Shown in pieces: positions 25,657 through 34,453 of a stretch of DNA of 64,000 bases (the first letter of the stretch is position 1; the number at the start of each line of letters is the position of its first letter). The notes below the pieces were generated by a model that had not been told where the DNA came from, made no database searches, and was given only the letters and a program-made list of their open reading frames with translations. A program made the position numbers and the translations under genes. Source of the stretch: PHAA01 sp964457945 (GTDB lineage Bacteria; Bacillota; Syntrophomonadia; Syntrophomonadales; Syntrophomonadaceae); contig CAYWFX010000002.1 of the NCBI GenBank assembly GCA_964457945.1, forward strand, positions 124,001 to 188,000, written 5' to 3'.

Positions 25657-26052
25657 CTATTCCAAAATATCGAGCTGCTTTTTAAGTGCTTTTTGTAAGG
25701 TCTGGGAAAAGTTTATACCAGCCTTTTCGGCCTTGGTGTTTAACCAATTAGGAATGGTAAGTGTTTTCTTAACTGCGCGATTATCATTTTCACGTCGATA
25801 TTCGGATGTATCAACATCGATCAGGTTAACCAAACTGTTTGCTTCACAAGTTATATCTTGAGGATTACTTGGCGCAGGAATTACTTCATCCTTATTTTCA
25901 GCATCACACAGCCACATAGATATTGCATCGCGAGTCATAGCAATGGCATCAACTAGGGTATCTCCACAGGTATAGCAACCAGGCAAATCGCAGACTGTCA
26001 CATTATAGCCTTGTTCATGGGGGATAAATATAGCAGGATAAACATACTTCAT
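25657..26052 (-). CDS. hicB: HicB-type antitoxin
   Basis: 131 residues. The N-terminal HicB-like partial RNase H fold reads YPAIFIPHEQGYNVTVCDLPGCYTCGDTLVDAIAMTRDAISMWL, followed by a C-terminal ribbon-helix-helix type DNA-binding region (KKTLTIPNWLNTKAEKAGINFSQTLQKALKKQL). It neutralises HicA and represses the operon. It is 53 bp downstream of hicA in the same transcript, in the usual toxin-first order, with AAGGAG at its start. Confidence 0.92.
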   Translation of the reverse strand: MKYVYPAIFIPHEQGYNVTVCDLPGCYTCGDTLVDAIAMTRDAISMWLCDAENKDEVIPAPSNPQDITCEANSLVNLIDVDTSEYRRENDNRAVKKTLTIPNWLNTKAEKAGINFSQTLQKALKKQLDILE

Positions 26053-26105
26053 AATTTCAACTCCTTTTATGTTAATATTTTAATATCTACCTCGAAGACG
26101 GGGAG

Positions 26106-26288
26106 TTATTTCAGTCCCGCTGCCTTGAGGATATTATTTATCGTTCCAATTGGGATGTCCTTACTGTGTCTTGGTATTGGGATTTTTATTCCTGGTTTTT
26201 GGGGATTAGTGGCTAGGTGATGCTTCTTACCCTCTTCTATGTACCAGCCATTTTCTCTAAGCTTTTTTAGAACTTCCCGTTCCGTCAT
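26106..26288 (-). CDS. hicA: HicA-type mRNA interferase toxin
   Basis: 60 residues with the HicA double-stranded-RNA-binding-like fold: REVLKKLRENGWYIEEGKKHHLA (His of the catalytic GxxHH-type motif), IPIPRHSKDIPIGTINNILKAAGL. It cleaves mRNA when free of HicB. First gene of the hicAB pair; three TACGTA sites lie upstream. Confidence 0.92.
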   Translation of the reverse strand: MTEREVLKKLRENGWYIEEGKKHHLATNPQKPGIKIPIPRHSKDIPIGTINNILKAAGLK

Positions 26289-26317
26289 GGCCTCATCCCC
26301 TTACACATATATCATAA

Positions 26318-26353
26318 TACGTATAAGTACGTATGTAAACAAAAAAATACGTA
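26318..26353 (-). promoter_or_regulatory. Phased TACGTA operator sites upstream of hicAB
   Basis: The palindrome TACGTA occurs at 26318-26323, 26328-26333 and 26348-26353. The centres are 10 and 20 bp apart, so all face the same side of the helix. This fits cooperative binding of HicB dimers over the hicAB promoter. Inference from spacing and position. Confidence 0.6.
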
Positions 26354-26531
26354 TTGATATGGTATTGTTAATTGCATTTGGTAAAATTATATCTTCCTTC
26401 AAACCCACATTCTACTCTGTCGTTTTTTTGTTATAATAACTGTTAGACACAAAAAAATGTATAACAAAAAAGAAACGAGGTAATTTAGGAACTTGCGTTC
26501 ATCTTGGACGTTAGCTTACTAAAGATAAATA

Positions 26532-27152
26532 ATGGAAAATAAAATTACCCTGGTATTTCATAATTGCGGATTGCGCAGTTTCATAGAAGTGGATCTCTGT
26601 GCAGAGTGTCCACGCCAGGATGATAAAGGCTGCTGCGGTTTTTATTCACCAGTCTTTTATCCTACTGATCTGGCCTACCTGCTCTTTGAACAGCCAGATT
26701 TGCTGGACTATATATTTAAGCTGGATCATTTGACCATACTAGACGCCTCGATTACAGTTAATAATATGATTGAAGGCAACAGCTACCGCTGCAAATTTCA
26801 TAGCAAAGACGGCGGTTGTCTCCTCTCCCAAACCCTCCGGGAGTCGATCTGCAGGCATTTCGTTTGTTCCGGGATTGGCTGGGAGGCAGAAGAGAACATG
26901 CAAGACTGGCGAGAATTTTTCGACAGATTAAGCAACTATGAAATTCAGCTTAACAACGAATGGGCATCCATCCTAAAAGGACAAGGTCTAACCCTGCGTG
27001 ATCCTCCCCTTAGACCACAATTTTTTGCTGAACTAAAAAAATTATATAAAAAAGAATTAAACATGCTGCCTGATTTCATCAGCCTCATGCCGGAGAAGGA
27101 TTCCAGATCCCTCACTCGCCATCTAAGTTTCGGTGCGGACTGGATACTGTAA
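26532..27152 (+). CDS. Cysteine-rich protein of unknown function
   Basis: 206 residues, soluble. Cys clusters in VDLCAECPRQDDKGCCGFYSPVF and YRCKFHSKDGGCLLSQTLRESICRHFVC recall the YkgJ-type CxxxCxxCC metal-binding proteins, though I am not sure of that match. The second half is helical and charged. No clear ribosome site is visible. It is followed 39 bp later by the cysteine synthase gene on the same strand and may be cotranscribed. Confidence 0.65.
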   Translation: MENKITLVFHNCGLRSFIEVDLCAECPRQDDKGCCGFYSPVFYPTDLAYLLFEQPDLLDYIFKLDHLTILDASITVNNMIEGNSYRCKFHSKDGGCLLSQTLRESICRHFVCSGIGWEAEENMQDWREFFDRLSNYEIQLNNEWASILKGQGLTLRDPPLRPQFFAELKKLYKKELNMLPDFISLMPEKDSRSLTRHLSFGADWIL

Positions 27153-27191
27153 AATCATATTCGCAAAATATTAAATTGGAGGTTTTATTGA

Positions 27192-28226
27192 ATGGATTGG
27201 AATACAAATGCCAAAATACTAGACAATGTTTTGGAGGCGGTGGGGCTAACCCCTATGATACGCTTGAAACATATGTCTTCTGATATTAATGCCGATATTG
27301 TGATTAAACTGGAATACTCTAATCCCAGCGGGAGCCTTAAGGATCGGGTGGTTTATGAAATTGTGGAGAAAGCCGAACAACGCGGAGAACTCCAACCTGG
27401 CATGATACTCCTGGAAGGCACCACTGGCAATACCGGAATTGCCACTGCTATGGTAGGAGCCAGTAAAGGCTACAAGGTTATAATTGTTATGCCCGAGGGA
27501 ATGAGCGAAGAACGCAAAAAGACCATTGTGGCCTATGGAGCAGAGCTAGTTCTCACTCCAGGAGCGGAAACTGATGTAGATCTGGTTTTAGAAGAAGTAG
27601 CCCGCATCAAAGCAAAATATGAGGAACAGGTTTTTGAGATCGGACAGTTCTACCGCCAGGAAAACCTGAACGCCCATTATTATCATACCGGCCCAGAGAT
27701 ATGGGAGCAGACCGAGGGAAAAGTTGATGGATTCGTAATGTGCCAGGGAACCGGAGGAACCATCACTGGAACCGCCAAATATCTGAAAGAAATGAATCCA
27801 GCTATGAAAATATATATATCAGAACCGGCCGAATCCCCTATACTGGCTTGCGGTAAAATCGGCAAACATATGGTGCAGGGCATAGCTGATGGCCTAATTC
27901 CCGACATCCTCGACCTCCAGTATGTAGATGGGGTAATTCTGGTGAGCTCCGAGGAATGCATTGCCACTGCCCAGGAAATAGCGAAAAAAGAAGGGATTTT
28001 CTGCGGCATTTCTTCTGGCTGCAATGTAGCCGCCGCTCGTAAAATGGCTCACAAATACCCGAACCAAAAACTGATTGTAACCATAATTAATGATAACGGA
28101 CTGCGTTACCTGTCCACTCCCCTATGTGGAACACCCATCTCCCGCAAAGAACTGGATCGGGAATATATGCTTAGCTCAGAAGACGTGGAAAAGCTCTCTG
28201 GTTATAAGCTGGAAGTGATTGAGTAA
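27192..28226 (+). CDS. Cysteine synthase family PLP enzyme
   Basis: 344 residues, about 35 longer than typical CysK owing to a C-terminal tail (ISRKELDREYMLSSEDVEKLSGY). The PLP lysine is in NPSGSLKDRV (Lys about 53), the phosphate loop is EGTTGNTGI, and MCQGTGGTITGTAKYLK and SSGCNVAAAR follow. It should join O-acetylserine and sulfide to make cysteine, or act in a related beta-replacement; EGTTGNTG rather than the classical EPTSGNTG hints at a different amino-acceptor preference. GGAGG precedes the ATG. Confidence 0.87.
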   Translation: MDWNTNAKILDNVLEAVGLTPMIRLKHMSSDINADIVIKLEYSNPSGSLKDRVVYEIVEKAEQRGELQPGMILLEGTTGNTGIATAMVGASKGYKVIIVMPEGMSEERKKTIVAYGAELVLTPGAETDVDLVLEEVARIKAKYEEQVFEIGQFYRQENLNAHYYHTGPEIWEQTEGKVDGFVMCQGTGGTITGTAKYLKEMNPAMKIYISEPAESPILACGKIGKHMVQGIADGLIPDILDLQYVDGVILVSSEECIATAQEIAKKEGIFCGISSGCNVAAARKMAHKYPNQKLIVTIINDNGLRYLSTPLCGTPISRKELDREYMLSSEDVEKLSGYKLEVIE

Positions 28227-28306
28227 GGTTTCAAACACTCCTCTCACCTTCCGAGGTATTTGTGAAACATCTAACAAACTTATAAAATAACGAAGGGAGC
28301 CAGTCT

Positions 28307-29182
28307 GTGAGCATCCTTAAATCTAATCTTCTGCTCCTGCTCACCGCAGCCATCTGGGGATTCGCGTTCGTAGCCCAAAGGGTTGGGATGGAACATTTAG
28401 GTCCGTTCACTTTCAATGGTGTACGGTTCATGCTGGGCAGTCTATCATTAATTCCGCTGATACTATATTTTCGCAATGATTCCCCGACCTCGCGCATGGG
28501 ATATAAAAGTGAGGTAGTGGCTGGGCTTTTGGCTGGTACGGTACTCTTCATCGCAGCTTCTCTGCAGCAGATAGGCCTCATATACACCACAGCGGGCAAG
28601 GCAGCCTTTGTAACCAGCCTCTACATTGTGCTGGTACCAGTCTTGGGCATATTCCTGGGACAATCGGCAGGTAAGTGGACCTGGATGGGATGTATGCTCG
28701 CCGTTGGGGGACTCTACTTCCTCTGCATCAAGGAGTCAGCGTCTCTCCAATTCGGGGACCTGTTGCAGCTTATCGGGGCGCTTTTTTGGGCCTTTCATAT
28801 CCTTATCATCGGATATTTTTCCCGCAGAGTTGATGTATTGAAATTATCCTGTTATCAGTTTCTCACCTGTTCCGTATTCAGCCTCATGACGGCTGTCATC
28901 ACCGAGACATTTGTCATTGATAATATTATGGCTGCAGCTGTACCCATCCTATATGGCGGTTTTTGCTCGGTGGGTATTGCCTACACCCTCCAGGCAGTGG
29001 GACAGAAACATGCTCCGCCAGCCCACGCCGCCATCATTATGAGTATGGAAACAGTGTTTGCAGTAATAGGAGGCTTCCTAATCCTCGGTGAAAGAATCGA
29101 GGGACAAGAGATCCTCGGCTGCATTTTAATGCTGACCGGCATGCTGGTATCCCAACTGGGGAGCCTGCGGGCAAGCACTTAG
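28307..29182 (+). CDS. EamA/DMT family transporter
   Basis: 291 residues from GTG with AAGGGAG upstream. Ten hydrophobic helices in two EamA repeats: LLLTAAIWGFAFVAQRVGMEHLGPFTFNGVRFMLG in the first, and GDLLQLIGALFWAFHILIIGYFSRR to the conserved SMETVFAVIGGFLILGE in the second. Probable exporter of a metabolite such as an amino acid. It ends 3 bp from the convergent rarD stop. Confidence 0.92.
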   Translation: MSILKSNLLLLLTAAIWGFAFVAQRVGMEHLGPFTFNGVRFMLGSLSLIPLILYFRNDSPTSRMGYKSEVVAGLLAGTVLFIAASLQQIGLIYTTAGKAAFVTSLYIVLVPVLGIFLGQSAGKWTWMGCMLAVGGLYFLCIKESASLQFGDLLQLIGALFWAFHILIIGYFSRRVDVLKLSCYQFLTCSVFSLMTAVITETFVIDNIMAAAVPILYGGFCSVGIAYTLQAVGQKHAPPAHAAIIMSMETVFAVIGGFLILGERIEGQEILGCILMLTGMLVSQLGSLRAST

Positions 29183-29185
29183 CAT

Positions 29186-30121
29186 CTACGCTCTTATTTG
29201 TTTCATTATTTTATCTTCTATACCCACCAGCAAAGGAATTCTGGACAGCGAGAAAATAATTAAGCCTGCCCAAATAACCACGAACGATATAAGATGACCC
29301 CCGGTAAAGGGTTCATGATAAATAAAAATACCTAAGAGCAATGCCATCGAAGGGCTGATGTACTGTAAAAAACCGATGACAAAGAGTGGTAGACGTCTGG
29401 TACCAGCTGCAAATAGAATCAACGGTGTGGCCGTGACCGCTCCGGCACCGATTAACAATAACGTGGTTGGTGACAGAGAAAGCTTAAAAGCGCCATTCCC
29501 TGTATTATAAACATAACCCAAATAAGCCAGGGCAAATACGCATGTAACCAGGGTTTCCAGAGTTAGGCCGGTAATTGATCCAATGTTTAACACTTTCTTG
29601 AACAGGCCATACACTCCAAAAGTTAGGGCCAGTGTCAATGACACCCAGGGGAAAGCGCCATACTGTAAAGTCAGGCTCAACACACCAACTATAGCTAAGA
29701 AAAAAGCGAATAGCTGCCATAAAGACAAGCGCTCTTGCAAGAAAAATATTCCCAGCAGAACACTTACCAGCGGGTTTATATAATAACCGAGACTGGTCTG
29801 AATAATATGATTATGATTGACCGCCCATATATAGATGAACCAGTTGAGATTAAGCATGATTGCAGCTATGATGATGCCCAGCATTTTTCGAGGCTGGCGG
29901 GTGATCTCTCTTACTTCACTTAAGAATGGCTGCAATTTTCTGCTAACAACTAAAAGAATCAGTAAAAATACAAAGGACCAGATTACTCGATGGGCCAGTA
30001 TTTCTATAGAGGGGACATTTTGCAGCAGCTTCCAGTAGAATGGAAGTATACCCCATAACATGTAGGCTCCAGCCGCAAAACCTATTCCATTAACACGTTC
30101 ATTACGTTCTTTAAGTATCAT
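29186..30121 (-). CDS. rarD: RarD family transporter
   Basis: 311 residues from the ATG at 30121, which has GGGGAG 8 bp upstream; a longer in-frame version has no such site. Ten hydrophobic helices; GFAAGAYMLWGILPFYWKLLQNVPSIEILAHRVIWSFVFL and WAVNHNHIIQTSLGYYINPLVSVLLG are characteristic of RarD (TIGR00688). Members were linked to chloramphenicol sensitivity but the natural substrate is not settled. A DMT-type pair with the neighbouring EamA gene, arranged tail to tail. Confidence 0.94.
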   Translation of the reverse strand: MILKERNERVNGIGFAAGAYMLWGILPFYWKLLQNVPSIEILAHRVIWSFVFLLILLVVSRKLQPFLSEVREITRQPRKMLGIIIAAIMLNLNWFIYIWAVNHNHIIQTSLGYYINPLVSVLLGIFFLQERLSLWQLFAFFLAIVGVLSLTLQYGAFPWVSLTLALTFGVYGLFKKVLNIGSITGLTLETLVTCVFALAYLGYVYNTGNGAFKLSLSPTTLLLIGAGAVTATPLILFAAGTRRLPLFVIGFLQYISPSMALLLGIFIYHEPFTGGHLISFVVIWAGLIIFSLSRIPLLVGIEDKIMKQIRA

Positions 30122-30494
30122 TTCTATTACTCCCCACCCCAATAATCTTCTGGTAATTATAGACCTGTACACTTGAGGTGGCAATGCTTATCCCATCTTG
30201 GAACTCTATAATCACAATCTGTCAAATTTACATGAAATATGGAGGTAATTTATGGTTGTCCAGGCCCCCAATAAAGCCTATGCTAGTAAATAGAAGAATT
30301 ATGCTGAATTTTGGTGGTATTAGGTTGTGGATGGGTGACTTTAAGAATTGATTATATAATATTCCTAGTCTCCTAATTTTCATGTAGTGATGTTTAAGTA
30401 AACATGTCCAGAGGCAATGTGAACATACCCCATGCTTCACAGATGCTATTGTCTTGAATGGGAAGCTGATTTGTTAACAGATTAGGAGTTGATT
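30122..30494. other. Intergenic, no gene supported
   Basis: Lies between the divergent rarD and membrane-protein genes. AT-rich, with a small GTTTA/TAAAC hairpin near 30390. No recognisable coding frame or repeat. Confidence 0.4.
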
Positions 30495-31025
30495 ATGGTG
30501 GAAATATCTTCTAGGGTTTTGTTACGCATAGGTCTGCAGATCGTTGGGGTAATAACTATTATTACCGGCATTTGCCATACCATAGTGACCTGGGGAAATC
30601 TCCCTTCCAGTCAGGGAATGATGCCCACGGGCATGATGGTGGCAAGTATTTTAATCCCTCTAGTTACCCTTGCAGCAGGAATATTCCTGGTTATCGGCAC
30701 AAAATCGTTAACAGAAAAGCTTTACCCAGATGAGGAAGAAAAACTCGATTCATCCCAGGATATTTTCAGTTTATCTATGAAAATAACCGGTATGGTATTA
30801 CTTGTCCAAGCCTTACCCGATGCTGTACAGATACTGTCTTCTATGATTTACATAAAAGCCACCAGCCCGGTAATGAACAACTCAGCACAGTTCCAATTCA
30901 TCTATACAGAACTTGTCTCAACATTATTATATTTTGTTTTTGGGTGGTATTTACTCAGAGGCGGGCAGTTGTTTGTACGCTTGGCATTTCATCATTCCAA
31001 AGATAAAAAGATTATTACAGGTTAA
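30495..31025 (+). CDS. Membrane protein of unknown function
   Basis: 176 residues from the ATG at 30495 (TAGGAG just upstream; an in-frame TTG 6 bp earlier is less likely). Four hydrophobic segments: about 8-28, 43-65, 92-118 and 134-155, with a charged loop (TEKLYPDEEEKLDSSQD) in the middle. No family recognised. Confidence 0.65.
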   Translation: MVEISSRVLLRIGLQIVGVITIITGICHTIVTWGNLPSSQGMMPTGMMVASILIPLVTLAAGIFLVIGTKSLTEKLYPDEEEKLDSSQDIFSLSMKITGMVLLVQALPDAVQILSSMIYIKATSPVMNNSAQFQFIYTELVSTLLYFVFGWYLLRGGQLFVRLAFHHSKDKKIITG

Positions 31026-31090
31026 TCCCTTAGATTAGGTTACTAATGTCTATTTGGTAAAAAATTTCTGTTGAATGAAGGAGCATAAGG

Positions 31091-32416
31091 ATGGACTGCG
31101 AATGCGCAATTTGTAAGAATAATAAACCGTTTGATCTCCCAAAGGAGATCGTTGAGGTTGCAATCGACGGCAATCTTGTCCTTTTCTGCGGAGCTGGAAT
31201 CAGTACCGAAGGGAAAACTGTGCTGCCGTTCTCCTTCTATACGTCTATTAAGGATGAGTTAGGAATAACAGATGACTCGATTTCCTTTAGTCATATTATG
31301 CAGCAGTATTGTGACATGCCCAATGGCCGCAGAAAGCTTTTAAAAAAGATTAGAGATAGGTTTAAATATATTCACTCTTTTCCAGAACTGGAACGGCAAG
31401 CTACGGCGTTTCATCGGGAGTTGGCTGAAATATATCCGATTCAAACCATTATTACGACAAACTGGGATACATACTTCGAAGACTGCTGTGGAGCAATTCC
31501 CATTACAATTCCGGAAGATTTCGCCTTTTGGGATGATAATTCCCGATGTGTTCTGAAAATTCACGGTTCAATCCAAAACTTGAGTTCCATAATTGCTACC
31601 ACTGATGATTATAATAAGCGTTTTAAGGAACTTCAAAATGGAATAATTGGGGCAACTCTTAAGGCAATTCTTGCAACAAAGACCGTTGTGTTTATCGGTT
31701 TTTCTTTTGGAGACGAGGATTTTGCGCAAATCATTAATTATATACGCGACGAAATGGGAGATATTTATCCACACGTTTATATTGTGACTTTAGATGAAAC
31801 ATTAAAAGCGCGTTTGGATTATAAGAATTCAACTTTCATCGTGACTTCTGGCACCTTCTTTCTACACAAATTAAAGCTTGCGCTCATTGATAAAGGCGTA
31901 ATAAAAAATTACTCAATTTATCCGCTAATTGATACTGTTCTTGGAGAGCTTGAAAAGCTCCATGAGAAGGTTTCACACATAAATCTAATTGAATACCCGT
32001 GCGCAATATATACACTTTCATATCAAGACGGCGTCATTCACGCTTTTGAACGTTTTTCGCAAAACTATCAGACGGGAGAGTACAATCAACCTGGGCGTTC
32101 AGGCGGAGTTGCAAAAAAATATGAAGAATGGATTGAAACATATCATGAGGCAGGTAACTACTGGGACGAAGCATATTATGAAGGCTATGTAAATGGATTG
32201 GTTTTGGTTGAAGCGTGCGAAAATGATAATAGCATTATAAACGAGTTTCCGTTTCTGTATCTTCCCAACGCAAAGCAGCCACTGGCGACTTACACCATTT
32301 TTATGGATGAATTAGCACGAGTATCTCGAGGAAGAAGCAAGTACCTTAAATATGCAAAAACTATTATTAATAAGAAGGCCAGCACAGATCTCGTGGTACA
32401 TCATCCTCCCTATTGA
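31091..32416 (+). CDS. SIR2-like NAD-binding protein (candidate NADase/defence)
   Basis: 441 residues. SIR2-like core at about 20-260: GAGIS (34-38), TTNWD (122-126), the catalytic KIHGS (His158) and GFSFGDED (203-210), all intact. The N-terminal CECAICKN has Cys residues that may bind metal. The C-terminal 180 residues match no family I know; they are rich in Tyr and acidic residues. Proteins of this type are often NAD-depleting effectors in phage defence (as in ThsA, DSR and SIR2-HerA). No partner gene (HerA, Argonaute, TIR) is adjacent, so defence is an inference. AAGGAGCATAAGG precedes the ATG. Confidence 0.85.
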   Translation: MDCECAICKNNKPFDLPKEIVEVAIDGNLVLFCGAGISTEGKTVLPFSFYTSIKDELGITDDSISFSHIMQQYCDMPNGRRKLLKKIRDRFKYIHSFPELERQATAFHRELAEIYPIQTIITTNWDTYFEDCCGAIPITIPEDFAFWDDNSRCVLKIHGSIQNLSSIIATTDDYNKRFKELQNGIIGATLKAILATKTVVFIGFSFGDEDFAQIINYIRDEMGDIYPHVYIVTLDETLKARLDYKNSTFIVTSGTFFLHKLKLALIDKGVIKNYSIYPLIDTVLGELEKLHEKVSHINLIEYPCAIYTLSYQDGVIHAFERFSQNYQTGEYNQPGRSGGVAKKYEEWIETYHEAGNYWDEAYYEGYVNGLVLVEACENDNSIINEFPFLYLPNAKQPLATYTIFMDELARVSRGRSKYLKYAKTIINKKASTDLVVHHPPY

Positions 32417-32523
32417 TGGCGGATGCTCCGAGAGTATATTGGATCATTATACCAGAAGAATGGGGGATTCGATAATCAGTGGAACGATTCAACTTCCCCT
32501 AATGTTTATTTGGAACTGCTGAT

Positions 32524-32540
32524 AAGGCTAATAATGCGAA
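32524..32540 (+). repeat. Partial copy of the cassette-region repeat
   Basis: AAGGCTAATAATGCGAA matches the first part of the longer repeats at 33233, 33793 and 39727. It lies between the SIR2-like and DUF1697 genes. The rest of 32417-32624 shows no gene. Confidence 0.5.
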
Positions 32541-32624
32541 ACAGCGTATTTAAAAACGAGTGTTGACTATTAGCTGGAAGAATCTATATCTTGTTGCAAA
32601 GGACAAATAGAGGAGATTATAAAA

Positions 32625-33170
32625 ATGCAATATATTGCACTACTCCGGGGAATAAATGTTGGCGGAAAGAATAAAGTACCAATGAGTGATTTGAAAAACT
32701 GCTTCGAGAATGCTGGGTTTCTAAATACTATGACCTATATTAATAGTGGTAATGTCATCTTTGATAGCGAAGAACAAAGTACCATAATGCTTGTCAAAAA
32801 ATGTGAGGAAATCATACAGAAGGAATTTGGGTTTCCAATTAGATTAGCACTAATAGATGTTAGTACTTTAAAAGATGCATTAGACCATATACCTGAATGG
32901 TGGGGAGATGATTCCAACTCAAAACATAATGCCATATTTGTAATCCAACCTTCTAACGCAAAAGAAGTTATTATAAATGTAGGTAAAATAAAGCCAGAGT
33001 ATGAACAGGTTTATGCTTATAAAGAGATTATTTTTTGGTCGGCACCGCTCAAAACCTTTTCCCGCACTCGGTGGTCAAAAGTAGTTGGAACAAAAGCGTA
33101 CCAAAATATAACCATTCGGAACGCCAATACAACAAAGAGGCTACTGGAATTGGCATTATCATTAAAATGA
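32625..33170 (+). CDS. DUF1697 domain protein
   Basis: 181 residues, full length for DUF1697. It begins with the family signature MQYIALLRGINVGGKNKVPM, then YINSGNVIF and the C-terminal FSRTRWSKVVGTKAYQNITIRNANTTKRLLEL. Function unknown; the family is a common single-gene accessory cytoplasmic protein. AGAGGAG precedes the ATG. Confidence 0.92.
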   Translation: MQYIALLRGINVGGKNKVPMSDLKNCFENAGFLNTMTYINSGNVIFDSEEQSTIMLVKKCEEIIQKEFGFPIRLALIDVSTLKDALDHIPEWWGDDSNSKHNAIFVIQPSNAKEVIINVGKIKPEYEQVYAYKEIIFWSAPLKTFSRTRWSKVVGTKAYQNITIRNANTTKRLLELALSLK

Positions 33171-33232
33171 TATGGTATAAAATGGTCAATTGAGCTTCCT
33201 ATTAACATATTCAGTTCTACGCAGATTGCTGA

Positions 33233-33286
33233 TTAGGCTAATAACATGAAGCCCGGATATAAGTCATTGAATACTAATTATTTATT
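33233..33286 (+). repeat. Intergenic cassette repeat, copy 1
   Basis: Starts TTAGGCTAATAACATGAAGC, continues with CCGGATATAAGTCAT and ends ACTAATTATTTATT. It lies just upstream of the next gene's ribosome site. Near-identical to 39727-39785 and a close relative of 33793-33852. Confidence 0.75.
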
Positions 33287-33325
33287 CAAAACGCAGATAA
33301 ACAGAGATTTAGAGGAGGTAGGAAG

Positions 33326-33676
33326 ATGTCATTTTCGGAAATTAGTATTTATCAGGTAAAGCCAGATAAGACGAATGAGTTTGAAGCTATTATGAAAGAC
33401 GCTGTTCAAATGATGAAAGTAATAGACGGTTGTCAATCTCTTCGGCTTATACAGCGTACACACTATATAAAGGATATGAAAACTATTAAGGATGGGCTTC
33501 AACCTGACAAACTTACTCGTATTGTAAAATGTGTTCGCTATGCACTCTACTGGGAATTCGATACAGATAAAAATTATGGTAAAGCTCAAAAACAGTTGTA
33601 TGAAACTCATTGGAAAGCGATAGAAAAGTGCTTGATTGTTCCGCATGATAAAATCTTAGGTGAAGTAATCATTTAA
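33326..33676 (+). CDS. ABM-like (antibiotic biosynthesis monooxygenase fold) protein
   Basis: 116 residues. ISIYQVKPDKTNEFEAIMKDAVQMMKVIDGCQSLRLIQ is a typical dimeric alpha/beta barrel (ABM) start, and YALYWEFDTDKNYGKAQKQLYETHWKAIEKCL a typical end. Such proteins range from heme-degrading enzymes to simple small-molecule oxygenases; no catalytic residue singles out one role here. GAGGAGG precedes the ATG. Confidence 0.65.
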   Translation: MSFSEISIYQVKPDKTNEFEAIMKDAVQMMKVIDGCQSLRLIQRTHYIKDMKTIKDGLQPDKLTRIVKCVRYALYWEFDTDKNYGKAQKQLYETHWKAIEKCLIVPHDKILGEVII

Positions 33677-33767
33677 CAGTACAAGACCGACAAATTTCAA
33701 TTTAGCGAGCAAGCCACTTTCTATAATGAGCATACTGGGTATTTTAAAAATAAAAACTTAAGCGTCA

Positions 33768-33779
33768 CATTATCCATAT
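33768..33779 (+). repeat. CATTATCCATAT motif after gene ends
   Basis: CATTATCCATAT recurs, with small changes, downstream of genes at 34382 (CGTTATCCATAT), 36690, 40244 (CATTATCCAATAT) and 51697. In all five cases it lies in the gap between independent accessory genes, so it may be the 3' part of a shared cassette boundary. Confidence 0.55.
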
Positions 33780-33792
33780 ATTGGGCTGCCCG

Positions 33793-33852
33793 TTAGGCTA
33801 ATAATACGAGTGCCTTCAGATATGTCATTAGACACTAATTATTTATATTAGG
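33793..33852 (+). repeat. Intergenic cassette repeat, copy 2
   Basis: TTAGGCTAATAATACGAG at its left end and ACTAATTATTTATATTAGG at its right end match the other copies; the centre (TGCCTTCAGATATGTCATTAG) has diverged. It is preceded by GGGCTGCCCG and ends at the ribosome site of the acetyltransferase at 33868. Confidence 0.7.
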
Positions 33853-33867
33853 TGAGGTGAATTTAGA

Positions 33868-34371
33868 ATGGATTACGAACTGCGAGATTGGCAAATAGGA
33901 GATGCTGAAAGCGTTGCAAAGTATGCTAACAATAAAGAGATTGCACAAAACTTACGTAACGTGTTTCCGCATCCGTATACCATTGAAAATGCAAAATCGT
34001 ATATAAATGCTTGTATCAATAGTGATAAGACGCGCCAATGCACAAAAGCAATTGTTGTTAACGGCGAGGCTGTTGGAACGATTGGTGTATTTTTAAAAGA
34101 TGATGTTTACTGCAAGAGTGCAGAAATAGGTTATTGGTTGGGTGAAGCTTTTTGGAATAAAGGAATTATGAGTGCCGCAGTTAAACAGATTTGTGATTTT
34201 GCTTTAGAGGAATATGATATTGAAAGAATTTTTGCAGAGCCATATGCATATAATATAGGTTCCAGAAAAGTACTTGAAAAGGCAGGGATGCAATTGGAAG
34301 GTGTTTTGAAAAAGAGTATATACAAAAATGGTCGGATTTTTGATTCTTGTATATATGCTTTTACAAAGTAA
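33868..34371 (+). CDS. GNAT N-acetyltransferase (RimJ/RimL-like)
   Basis: 167 residues. Acetyl-CoA binding region: EIGYWLGEAFWNKGIMSAAVKQICDFALEEYDIERIFAEPYAYNIGSRKVLEKAGMQLEGVLKKSIYKNGRIFDSCIYA, the classical motif A/B of RimJ/RimL relatives. Substrate unknown; possibilities are a protein N-terminus or a small amine. TGAGGTG precedes the ATG. Single-gene unit in the accessory region. Confidence 0.92.
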   Translation: MDYELRDWQIGDAESVAKYANNKEIAQNLRNVFPHPYTIENAKSYINACINSDKTRQCTKAIVVNGEAVGTIGVFLKDDVYCKSAEIGYWLGEAFWNKGIMSAAVKQICDFALEEYDIERIFAEPYAYNIGSRKVLEKAGMQLEGVLKKSIYKNGRIFDSCIYAFTK

Positions 34372-34453
34372 ATTAACTGCCCGTTATCCATATGTTGTGA
34401 CGCATTCGTAGGATTATGCCCAAACAAAAATTATCTATATGAGAGGTAGAAAT

